Shown here piece by piece: positions 18,870-26,417 of a stretch of 64,000 nt of DNA. Position 1 is the stretch's first letter. The number at the start of each line of letters is the position of its first letter. Source of the DNA: a bacterium. GTDB lineage: Bacteria; Planctomycetota; Planctomycetia; Planctomycetales; Planctomycetaceae. The notes under the pieces were generated by a model, which saw only the letters and a program-made list of their open reading frames with translations, had not been told where the DNA came from and ran no database searches. The DNA is taken from NCBI GenBank assembly GCA_016124895.1, contig WGMU01000015.1, positions 1 to 64,000 on the forward strand. Direction: 5' to 3'. The position numbers and the translations under genes are program-made.

Positions 18870-20405
18870 ATGGCGGTTTTTCTGGGCATTGACGTCGGGA
18901 CCAGCGGGACGAAGACGCTGGCGATGCGTGAAGACGGAGCGATTCTCGCGAAGACGACGGTCGAGTATCCGCTCTACACGCCGAAGCCCGGCTGGTCGGA
19001 GCAGGATCCGGCTGACTGGTGGCAGGCGACGATCGACAGCGTCCGCACCGTGCTCAAGCAGGGCGGTATCGATCCGGGCGAGGTCAAAGGGATCGGGCTC
19101 AGCGGGCAGATGCACGGCAGTGTGTTTCTCGACGCGCAACAGAACGTCATTCGCCCCGCGCTGCTCTGGAACGACCAGCGAACGCAGGCCGAGTGTGAAG
19201 AGATCGAATCGAAAGCCGGCGGGCGAGCGGCGTTGATCGAGATGGTCTCGAACCCGGCACTCACCGGTTTCACCGCGCCAAAGATTCTGTGGCTGCGGAA
19301 TCACGAGCCGCAGAATTACGAGAAGCTCAAACAGGTGCTGCTGCCGAAGGATTATGTCCGGTTTCGGCTGACCGGCGAGTTCGCCACCGAGGTCAGCGAC
19401 GCGTCCGGCACGTTGTTGCTGGACGTCAACAATCGCTGTTGGAGCGACGCTCTGCTCGACAAGCTGAGCATCGACAAGACCCTGCTGCCCGAAGTCTTCG
19501 AGTCCGAAGTCGTCTCCGGCACGCTCAGCCAGACGGCGGCAGAACAGCTCGGCCTGCCCGCCGGCGTCGCGGTCGTCGGGGGTGGCGGCGACCAGGCGGC
19601 GGGAGCCGTCGGCAACGGCATCGTTCGCAGCGGAGTCATCTCGGCAACAATGGGCACTAGCGGCGTCGTCTTCGCGCACTCGGACGAAGTGCAGACCGAC
19701 CCGGAAGGCCGAGTTCACACGTTCTGCCACGCCGTGCATGGCAAGTGGCACATGATGGGCTGCGTGCTCTCCGCCGGTGGCAGCCTGCAGTGGTACCGTA
19801 ACCAGTTCGGCGAAATGGAATCCGCGATCGCTCGCGGCATGGGCACCGAAGCTTACGAACTGATGACCGCCGCCGCGGACAAAGCTCCCGCCGGAAGCGA
19901 GGGGCTGTTCTTCCTGCCGTATCTGACGGGGGAGAGAACTCCGCACTGCGACCCGTACGCTCGCGGAGCGTTCATCGGCCTGTCGCTGAGGCACGGTCGG
20001 CCGCACATGATCCGTTCGGTCATGGAAGGCGCGACGTACGCGATGCGCGACTGCCTGGAAATCATCAAAGGCATGGGTGTGCCGATCTCGCAGATTCGCG
20101 TCTCCGGCGGCGGAGCCCGCAGCGGTTTCTGGAAACAACTGCAGGCCGACATTTACGGGCAGGATGTCTGCGTCACGAATTCGGACGAAGGCCCGGCCTA
20201 CGGCGTCGCGCTGCTGGCGTCCGTTGGAGCGGGCGCTTACAGCAACATCGGGGAAGCCTGTGACGCAACAATTCAGGTCACTGCGTCGACGGCAACGAAT
20301 CCAGCGGCCAAAGCCGCCTACGACCGGGCGTACCCGATGTACGGCCAGCTTTATCGCTCACTGAAAGGCGACTTCCCGATGCTGTGCGAACTGGCGGAAG
20401 GTTAG
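18870..20405 (+). CDS. xylB: Xylulokinase
   Basis: A 511-residue FGGY-family kinase. [16 protein letters not shown] is the N-terminal phosphate loop, [13 protein letters not shown] and [11 protein letters not shown] are the sugar-binding region typical of xylulokinase, [12 protein letters not shown] is the ATP-site block, and [18 protein letters not shown] plus SGGGARS complete the signature. It phosphorylates D-xylulose to xylulose 5-phosphate for the pentose phosphate pathway. The ATG has AAAGGAAG about 10 bases upstream. No xylose isomerase is in the window. Confidence 0.9.
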   Translation: MAVFLGIDVGTSGTKTLAMREDGAILAKTTVEYPLYTPKPGWSEQDPADWWQATIDSVRTVLKQGGIDPGEVKGIGLSGQMHGSVFLDAQQNVIRPALLWNDQRTQAECEEIESKAGGRAALIEMVSNPALTGFTAPKILWLRNHEPQNYEKLKQVLLPKDYVRFRLTGEFATEVSDASGTLLLDVNNRCWSDALLDKLSIDKTLLPEVFESEVVSGTLSQTAAEQLGLPAGVAVVGGGGDQAAGAVGNGIVRSGVISATMGTSGVVFAHSDEVQTDPEGRVHTFCHAVHGKWHMMGCVLSAGGSLQWYRNQFGEMESAIARGMGTEAYELMTAAADKAPAGSEGLFFLPYLTGERTPHCDPYARGAFIGLSLRHGRPHMIRSVMEGATYAMRDCLEIIKGMGVPISQIRVSGGGARSGFWKQLQADIYGQDVCVTNSDEGPAYGVALLASVGAGAYSNIGEACDATIQVTASTATNPAAKAAYDRAYPMYGQLYRSLKGDFPMLCELAEG

Positions 20406-20433
20406 ACAGCAAAAGACGCCGGCTCGTCACATC

Positions 20434-20509
20434 CTTCGTTGTCTTCTTCCCTTATGTTGAAAATCGGAAGCTCACTTTGGTTTAAACAGAAGAGAAGAAG
20501 GTAACGAAG
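20434..20509. repeat. Imperfect inverted repeat after xylB
   Basis: Arms of 16 nt at 20434-20449 and 20494-20509 match at 14 positions, with a 44-nt loop. A T-run (CTTTTC) follows the right arm, so it could act as a loose terminator between xylB and the PQQ-type gene. It might equally be another dispersed repeat. Weak evidence. Confidence 0.3.
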
Positions 20510-20558
20510 CCTTTTCAGAACTCTGCTTCGAACTCACTCAACAGCTCAGGCAAAACAA

Positions 20559-21824
20559 ATGGCGACTCTGTTTCGATGTTCGATGTGGCTGCTCGTGCTG
20601 GTCTGTTCGAGCCTTCCTGGCAACATGATTACGCATCAAGTCTTCGCCGCGGACTGGCCGCAGTTTCTTGGGCCGAACCGGAACGGGATTTCGGACGAGA
20701 CCGGGCTGCTGAATGAGTGGCCGGCGAGCGGACCTGCTGAAGTCTGGCGCGTTCCCGGCGGTGTCGGGATGTCGGCTGTCGTGGTCAGCGGCGGCACGGC
20801 CTGCACTCTGGTGCAGACGGACGGGCAGCAGTTTCTGATCGCACTCGACGCGAAGACCGGCCAGCAGGAGTGGCGGACGGCCATCGTTCCCGAGTTCCGC
20901 AATCAGATGGGCAACGGCCCCCGTGCGACTCCGGCCATCGCAGACGGCGCGGCGTTTGTCTTCACTGGCGACGGAACGCTGGCGCGCGTCGAACTGGCCA
21001 GTGGCGATCTCACCTGGAAGGTGCCGACGTTCGAGCGGCATCCGGGCAAGGTTGCCGACTACGGCATGGCCTGCTCGCCGGTCATCTGGAGTGACGTCGT
21101 CGTTGTCACGATCGGGGCTCGCGATGCGACGATCGTGGCCTTCGATCTGAAGTCAGGCGAGACGCGGTGGACGTTCGGCAAACGCGAGGCGGCCGGCTAC
21201 TCGTCACCAGCCGTGCTTAACGTCGGCGGTCAGGAACAGCTTGTCGCGATGACCGGAGCCTCGGTGTACGGCGTCTCGAAGACCGGCCAGCGGTTGTGGT
21301 TCTATCCGCACGTGACTGACTACGACTGCAATATCGCGACGCCACTGCTGGTTGATGGCAAGGTCTTCGTCTCGGCCGGGGAAAATCACGGCAGCACGCT
21401 GCTCGGTCTGCTTCCCGTTGCAGATCGCTTCCGGCCATCAGTTGCCTGGGAGTCGCTCGGCACCGGCAGCGTCCTGCGGAATGAGTGGCAGACGTCGATT
21501 TACCTGGGCGGCTATCTGTACGGGTTTGACAACGTCGGCAGCGCCGGGCCGGTGACGCATCTGACCTGTGTCCACCCGAAGACTGGCAAAGTCGCCTGGC
21601 AGGAAGCCCGGTTCGGGAAGGGCAACCTGATCGCCGCCGATGGCAAGCTCTTCATGAGCACGATGAAAGGCGAACTGGTCGTCGCGAAAGCGAGTCCCGT
21701 CGCCTATCAGGAGATCGGTCGCAAACAGATCATCGAGACAACCCGGCAGGCACCCTCACTGGCAAACGGGCTGCTGTATCTGCGTGACGATGCAGAGATT
21801 GTCTGCCTGAACGTCAAACGCTGA
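20559..21824 (+). CDS. Secreted PQQ-like beta-propeller protein
   Basis: A 421-residue protein. The first 30 residues (RCSMWLLVLVCSSLPGN) are a signal peptide, and ADWPQFLGPNRNGIS is the standard start of planctomycete PQQ-repeat proteins. Repeats such as GTACTLVQTDGQQFLIALD, TWKVPTFERH and VVTIGARDATIVAFDLKSG form propeller blades. It has no PQQ-binding catalytic residues that I can identify, and is more like BamB or a secreted scaffold. It sits 13 bp upstream of the sigma factor gene and may share its transcript. Confidence 0.8.
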   Translation: MATLFRCSMWLLVLVCSSLPGNMITHQVFAADWPQFLGPNRNGISDETGLLNEWPASGPAEVWRVPGGVGMSAVVVSGGTACTLVQTDGQQFLIALDAKTGQQEWRTAIVPEFRNQMGNGPRATPAIADGAAFVFTGDGTLARVELASGDLTWKVPTFERHPGKVADYGMACSPVIWSDVVVVTIGARDATIVAFDLKSGETRWTFGKREAAGYSSPAVLNVGGQEQLVAMTGASVYGVSKTGQRLWFYPHVTDYDCNIATPLLVDGKVFVSAGENHGSTLLGLLPVADRFRPSVAWESLGTGSVLRNEWQTSIYLGGYLYGFDNVGSAGPVTHLTCVHPKTGKVAWQEARFGKGNLIAADGKLFMSTMKGELVVAKASPVAYQEIGRKQIIETTRQAPSLANGLLYLRDDAEIVCLNVKR

Positions 21825-21837
21825 CTGTCGAGGCGCA

Positions 21838-22590
21838 GTGATGTCTGAGGCATCTTCCAACGGTCACAAGAGCCCGGCAGCGGGCCGGTTTGCGACGACG
21901 CGCTGGAGCCTGATCGTCGCCGCTGGAACACCGGGCCTGCCCGAATCACAGGCCGCTCTGACTGAACTGTGCAGTGCGTACTGGTCGCCGCTCTATTCGT
22001 ATGTGAGGAAACGCGGTCACTCCGTCGACGACTCTCGCGACCTGACGCAGGAGTTCTTCGCGCGGCTGCTCGAAAAGACAACGGTCGCCGCTGCCGACCC
22101 GCAACGCGGCCGCTTTCGAACGTTTCTGCTGACATCGATGCAGAACTTTCTGGCGAACGAACACGATCGAGAGACGGCGCTCAAACGCGGTGGCGGAACG
22201 ACACTATTCCCGATGGATTTCGACTCGGCTGAACGCGGCATAGCCATCGAACCGGCTGATTCCGCACCGTCACCCGAAGCCGCGTTCGAGCGAGAATGGG
22301 CACTGCAGATCCTGCAGCAGGCACTGGCGGAACTCAAAATCGAGTACGTCGAGTCCGGTCGGCGCGAACTGTTCGACGCTCTCTCACCGGCGTTGACGGA
22401 CGCGTCGGAATCACCGCGGTATTCATCAATCGCCGATGCCCGCGGCATGTCCCGTGACGCCGTCAGGATGGCCGCCAGCCGCCTGCGGAAGCGGTACCGG
22501 GAACTGATCCGGTCAGCCATCCGCAGCACGGTCGCCAGTGACGACGAGGTCGAATCCGAACTGGCCGATCTGTTCCGTGCGCTGAGCTGA
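21838..22590 (+). CDS. ECF-type RNA polymerase sigma factor (planctomycete group)
   Basis: A 250-residue sigma-70-family protein. FATTRWSLIVAAG at the start and SRDLTQEFFARLLEK are hallmarks of the planctomycete ECF group that normally pairs with a Ser/Thr kinase. Region 2 covers about residues 35-110; region 4 has IADARGMSRDAVRMAASRLRKRYRELIR, with the helix-turn-helix. No kinase or anti-sigma gene adjoins it here. It lies between the beta-propeller gene and an exopolysaccharide-type sugar transferase. Confidence 0.8.
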   Translation: MMSEASSNGHKSPAAGRFATTRWSLIVAAGTPGLPESQAALTELCSAYWSPLYSYVRKRGHSVDDSRDLTQEFFARLLEKTTVAAADPQRGRFRTFLLTSMQNFLANEHDRETALKRGGGTTLFPMDFDSAERGIAIEPADSAPSPEAAFEREWALQILQQALAELKIEYVESGRRELFDALSPALTDASESPRYSSIADARGMSRDAVRMAASRLRKRYRELIRSAIRSTVASDDEVESELADLFRALS

Positions 22591-22695
22591 TTCGACTCAA
22601 GGTCGCCCCGCGGAACCCGCGTTGTCGCCCGCTCCACTGATCTGATAGAAGTCCGTCCCGAAACACAGACTCCGCTTCATTTTCAGGTTTCGACC

Positions 22696-23397
22696 ATGGA
22701 CGTTCGGACCGAATATCTGCAGCGCTATGCGATTGCTGAAACGCCTGGCTGGTCGCTGTATCGGAATGTCGGCAAGCGACTGGTCGATCTGGCCATCAGT
22801 CTGCCGCTGATGCTGCTGGCGTCGCCGGTCATGGTCGTCACGGCGCTGCTGATCAAGCTCGACTCGCACGGGCCCGTGCTCTTCGTGCAGGAACGGCTCG
22901 GTCGGTACGGGACGACGTTTCCGACGTTCAAGTTCCGCACGATGACCGACCGTAAGCGGACGGCGCATACGGAAGTCCTGCCCGGCCACAGCGAAGTCAC
23001 GCGTGTCGGTCGCTGGCTGCGGCGATTCAAAATCGACGAACTGCCGCAACTGCTCAACATAGTGACCGGCGATATGTCGATTGTCGGCCCGCGACCGGCC
23101 TTGCCGGAACACATTACCGACTATAACGCCAGCGGCCTGCAACGGTTGCTTGAACGCCCCGGCCTGACCGGGCTCGCCCAGATCAACGGCAACATCTATC
23201 TGAGCTGGCCGGAACGCTGGCACTACGACGCGCAGTACGTGCAGCATCTCTCCGCATTCCTCGACCTGCAGATCGCCTTGAGGTCGGTCGCCGTTGTGCT
23301 GTACGGCGAGGAGAAGTTCACACGGCATGTCGATGTCGAGATAGCGGCATCCGCTGAAGTGGCACCGATCAGCGAATCTGTCAAGACTGCCGCGTGA
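22696..23397 (+). CDS. Polyprenyl-phosphate sugar-1-phosphate transferase (exopolysaccharide initiation)
   Basis: A 233-residue bacterial sugar transferase. KRLVDLAISLPLMLLASPV is the N-terminal membrane helix, FPTFKFRTM the conserved catalytic-region motif, RRFKIDELPQLLNI and DMSIVGPRPALPEH the active-site block, and RPGLTGLAQINGN the C-terminal signature. It attaches the first sugar phosphate to undecaprenyl phosphate in capsule or EPS assembly. It lacks the extra N-terminal helices of WbaP-length enzymes, so it is the short PglC/WcaJ-C type. A Wza-like protein at 31080 could belong to the same pathway. Confidence 0.85.
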   Translation: MDVRTEYLQRYAIAETPGWSLYRNVGKRLVDLAISLPLMLLASPVMVVTALLIKLDSHGPVLFVQERLGRYGTTFPTFKFRTMTDRKRTAHTEVLPGHSEVTRVGRWLRRFKIDELPQLLNIVTGDMSIVGPRPALPEHITDYNASGLQRLLERPGLTGLAQINGNIYLSWPERWHYDAQYVQHLSAFLDLQIALRSVAVVLYGEEKFTRHVDVEIAASAEVAPISESVKTAA

Positions 23398-23406
23398 AAA
23401 CGCAGC

Positions 23407-24732
23407 TTACGACATCAGCTCCGGCACCGGTTCACCGATGCAGAGCCGGATTGGGCGGCCGTCTGTCGCGGTGTGGTGTGTGTCGAGCGGGATGCCGAGC
23501 TTCGAGTAGACCGTCGCGGCGATGTCTTCCGGGTAGTATTCCCTGCCGACCGGCTTCGCTCCGGTTTCGTCCGTCTGGCCGAGTACCTGGCCGCCGCGCA
23601 CGCCGGCTCCGGCAAAGCAGGCGATACTCGCCGTCGACCAGTGATCGCGGCCAGCGGCTGAGTTGATGATCGGCGTGCGGCCGAAATCGGTCAGCCAGAA
23701 GACGAACGTGTTGGCGAGCAACCCGCGGTCTTCGAGATCCGCCAGCAGCGCTGGCCAGGCCTGATCGAGTGGCGGCAGCAGCTTCTTCAGACCATTGAAG
23801 TTGTCGCGGTGCGTGTCCCAGCCGCCGCTGCTGACCGTGACGAACCGCGTGCCGGCCTCGATCAGTCGCCGCGCGAGCAGGCAGCTCTGGCCGAGGTTGT
23901 GCTTGCCGTAAGCGTCGCGCGTCTCCTGGTCTTCCTGAGAGAGATCGAAGGCGGTCTTCGTTGCCGCGGAGGTAATCATGCTGAACGCGTTCTCGTAGTA
24001 CGCGTCGATCGCCTGCAGCGCGTCGGGCCGCTGATCCAGTTCGCGCTGCAGCGTGTCGATTGTCTGCAGAGCCTGACGGCGGCGACTCATGCGATCGGCA
24101 GTGAGCCCGTTCGGCAGCGAAACGTCGCGCACTGTGAAGTTATCGCTGGACGGATCACCGGGCACGACGAACGCGTTGTGCTGCAGTCCGAGGTAGCCGG
24201 CCAGTCCGCCGTTGAACCGCTGATCAACATTCGTTCCGAGCTGGATGAACGGCGGCAGGGCCGTCTTCGGACCGAGTTCCTTCGAGACGACCGATCCGTA
24301 ACACGGGTACGTGATCGCCGGATTGAACTTCCGACCGCTCATCATGATCGCGTCGGCGGTCGAATGGCTGCCGTTCTTCGGATTGAGATTCCGCATCACC
24401 GTGTAGCGGTTCAGTTCGCGAGCGAAGTTCGGCATCTGATCGGTGAACTGAATCCCCGGAAGCGCGGTATCGATGACGCCAAAGTCGCCGCGCACCTCCG
24501 CTCCGGCATTCGGTTTTGGATCCAGCGTGTCGTGATGGCTGGTTCCTCCACGCGTCCAGATGAAGATGCAGTTGACGTCGCCGCGAGCGAACCCTTCCGC
24601 GGCCTGGGCTTCCGCCTGCAGCAGATGTGGCAGCGCCAGCCCGAGAGCACTGATCGAACCGACTTCGACCATGAAATCGCGACGGGAAGGCGTTTCGCAG
24701 TTCGAGCGGCGGGTCGGAAACAGCTTCAACAT
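23407..24732 (-). CDS. DUF1501 domain protein
   Basis: A 441-residue exported protein. SRRDFMVEVGSISALGLALP is a twin-arginine-like signal. CIFIWTRGGTSHHDTLDPKP, NLNPKNGSHSTADAIMMSG, SSGGWDTH, FGRTPIIN and AGRDHWS are family motifs. The function is unknown; the fold relates to alkaline phosphatases. It is the last gene of a minus-strand block that begins with the DUF1553 gene at 29390. A remnant of a second DUF1553 gene lies directly upstream, which is the standard DUF1553-DUF1501 arrangement broken up. Confidence 0.85.
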   Translation of the reverse strand: MLKLFPTRRSNCETPSRRDFMVEVGSISALGLALPHLLQAEAQAAEGFARGDVNCIFIWTRGGTSHHDTLDPKPNAGAEVRGDFGVIDTALPGIQFTDQMPNFARELNRYTVMRNLNPKNGSHSTADAIMMSGRKFNPAITYPCYGSVVSKELGPKTALPPFIQLGTNVDQRFNGGLAGYLGLQHNAFVVPGDPSSDNFTVRDVSLPNGLTADRMSRRRQALQTIDTLQRELDQRPDALQAIDAYYENAFSMITSAATKTAFDLSQEDQETRDAYGKHNLGQSCLLARRLIEAGTRFVTVSSGGWDTHRDNFNGLKKLLPPLDQAWPALLADLEDRGLLANTFVFWLTDFGRTPIINSAAGRDHWSTASIACFAGAGVRGGQVLGQTDETGAKPVGREYYPEDIAATVYSKLGIPLDTHHTATDGRPIRLCIGEPVPELMS

Positions 24733-24848
24733 GGCAGGGTCTCGTGAAGGCAGGGTAGCCGGGAAGGCTCAACGTTGGTGGGAGAGCGTTTTGCGCCTTT
24801 CAGGATGCGCAATTGGGCCCGGTCTTGAAAGCCAGATCGACAATGTCG

Positions 24849-24941
24849 CCACGACCGCGTGATCGTTTCGTGCGGGATGAGAATGATACGGGCGACCGAC
24901 GGCCACGCAGCGTGTTTGGGGGCGGCGAGGCCTCTGGGACC
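24849..24941 (-). pseudogene. C-terminal remnant of a DUF1553 gene
   Basis: On the minus strand one frame reads KHAAWPSVARIILIPHETITRS, shown here in two parts: KHAAWPSVARII and LIPHETITRS. It matches the last residues of the intact DUF1553 protein ending at 26418 (EHAAWTSVARIV, LNLHETITRS). The frame has lost its stop and is blocked upstream by a TGA near 24951. About 30 codons remain, directly upstream of the DUF1501 gene, where the partner DUF1553 gene would normally end. Confidence 0.7.
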
Positions 24942-24999
24942 GATACTTCACCAGGTGTCACGACAGACTCGCCCCGAAACGCTGCAAAACAGTGGGCTT

Positions 25000-25380
25000 T
25001 CAATGAAGAACGGTGGCATGGGGAAGCAGTTGCATCAACCGGGCGGCTCCTTGATCACTGATGACCGTGTTGCGAATATCAATGACTGGAACTTCATCAA
25101 GCGCGGCCAGTTGCTCAATCACCGAGTCGTTGTAGATCGCACCGCGGAACCGAATGCTTTTGACCTCGCCGCAGTCATCGAGTTCAACATCCGCACCAAG
25201 CTGTGACAGTCGATTGATCGGATCCGGCACGTTCTTCCAGGCGTCTCCGATCCAGAGCAGGCTTCCGCAGTGCGGACAGGTGACGTCAGCAGACGGTGTG
25301 ACTGCAGTCACCCAGGCGGTCTTGCCGCAGATCGGGCATTCGACAGGCAGGCCATCGGTTGTGCCGCTCTCGATGTTCAT
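25000..25380 (-). CDS. Small zinc-ribbon protein with leucine-rich-repeat-like tail
   Basis: The preferred start is ATG 25380 (126 residues). CPICG and CPHCG, 20 residues apart, form a zinc ribbon near the N-terminus. The C-terminal half (SVIEQLAALDEVPVIDI, then SDQGAARLMQLLP) has the spacing of a leucine-rich repeat of the kind frequent in planctomycetes. It follows the GH16 gene after 26 bp and is probably in the same operon. The role is unknown; a cytosolic binding protein is likely. Confidence 0.6.
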   Translation of the reverse strand: MNIESGTTDGLPVECPICGKTAWVTAVTPSADVTCPHCGSLLWIGDAWKNVPDPINRLSQLGADVELDDCGEVKSIRFRGAIYNDSVIEQLAALDEVPVIDIRNTVISDQGAARLMQLLPHATVLH

Positions 25381-25406
25381 CGATCGACTCTCCAAACGAT
25401 CGCACC

Positions 25407-26405
25407 TCACTCGGCCCACTGGTACACACGGACGTAGTCGACCTGCAGGGTTTGCGGGAACGCGCTGGCAGGCAGATCGTCGGCTCGCTGGGTGGTCTTC
25501 TCGAAGAATCGACCGTCAACGGCCACGTTCAGAATCAGATGGAACGGCTGGTCAAACGGGGCGCTGGCATTCTGCTTCGCCGCTTCGGAAAACCATTCGT
25601 CCTTTGTCCGCCTTTTGCACAGATCGCCGTCGACGGACCATTTGATCTCGTCGCGGTTCCATTCGAGCGTGTAGACGTGGAAGCCATCGGCGGCGTTGTT
25701 TTTTGGTAAGGTGAAAGCGTGGGCGACGTACGTGTTGCGCGGCCAGGGGCCTCCGAAGTGCAGTGCTCCGGTCGTCTCGTGTACGGCGCTGCCGCGTGAT
25801 TCGATGATGTCGATCTCGCCGCCAGCCGCCCAGCCGCCATATTTCGATTCGGTTGGCAGCATCCAGACCGCCGGCCAGATGCCTTCGCCCTGCGGCATCT
25901 TTGCACGGATTTCAAATCGACCGTACTGCCATTCGCCGCGCTTCTGGCTGCGAATGCGAGCCGACGAGTACGGTTGCGTCTTGCCATCACTCGTCGTGTG
26001 CGCATCGCGGTACACGTTGATGTTCAGCAGGCCGTCCTGCACCACACAGTATTTCGGATCGGTGCGGTAGGCCTGCCGCTCGAAGTTCCCGCCGCCATAG
26101 TTGTTCTCTTCCTTCTCCCACTTCGCGTAGTCGAGGTCCGAACCGTCGAACTCGTCGCTCCAGACCTGGACCCACTGATGGGAAGGAGTTGTCACTCGAT
26201 ACTCGCCTGCCGGATGACGACCAGTCACGGCCGTGCCGGTTCCTTTCACGGCGTAGCCAACGTCTCGCCACTCGTCGCCCTGCCTGGACTGAAGCTGGTA
26301 GAAACGTCCCGGCTCCGTGCGGTAGGTCAGTTCAACCGCCGGCTTGACAGCCAGTTCCGGCTCAGCCGTCAGCAGCATTGCCAGGTAAATCAGCAGGTAA
26401 CTCAT
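25407..26405 (-). CDS. Glycoside hydrolase family 16 protein
   Basis: A 332-residue secreted enzyme with a short hydrophobic N-terminus. The catalytic motif GEIDIIE, near residues 195-200, contains nucleophile, helper Asp and acid/base. Other GH16 features are WSDEFDGSDLDYAKWEKE, RFEIRAKMPQGEGIWPAVWM and the C-terminal LQVDYVRVYQ. The family hydrolyses beta-1,3/1,4 glucans or galactans such as laminarin, agar or carrageenan; the exact substrate is not evident. It starts 12 bp after the DUF1553 gene stop, so both are probably co-transcribed. Confidence 0.85.
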   Translation of the reverse strand: MSYLLIYLAMLLTAEPELAVKPAVELTYRTEPGRFYQLQSRQGDEWRDVGYAVKGTGTAVTGRHPAGEYRVTTPSHQWVQVWSDEFDGSDLDYAKWEKEENNYGGGNFERQAYRTDPKYCVVQDGLLNINVYRDAHTTSDGKTQPYSSARIRSQKRGEWQYGRFEIRAKMPQGEGIWPAVWMLPTESKYGGWAAGGEIDIIESRGSAVHETTGALHFGGPWPRNTYVAHAFTLPKNNAADGFHVYTLEWNRDEIKWSVDGDLCKRRTKDEWFSEAAKQNASAPFDQPFHLILNVAVDGRFFEKTTQRADDLPASAFPQTLQVDYVRVYQWAE

Positions 26406-26417
26406 TGATGAAAAGCC

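Noticed and set aside
18738-20138. 466-codon minus-strand frame
   Set aside because: Antisense to xylulokinase, which has a complete FGGY signature.
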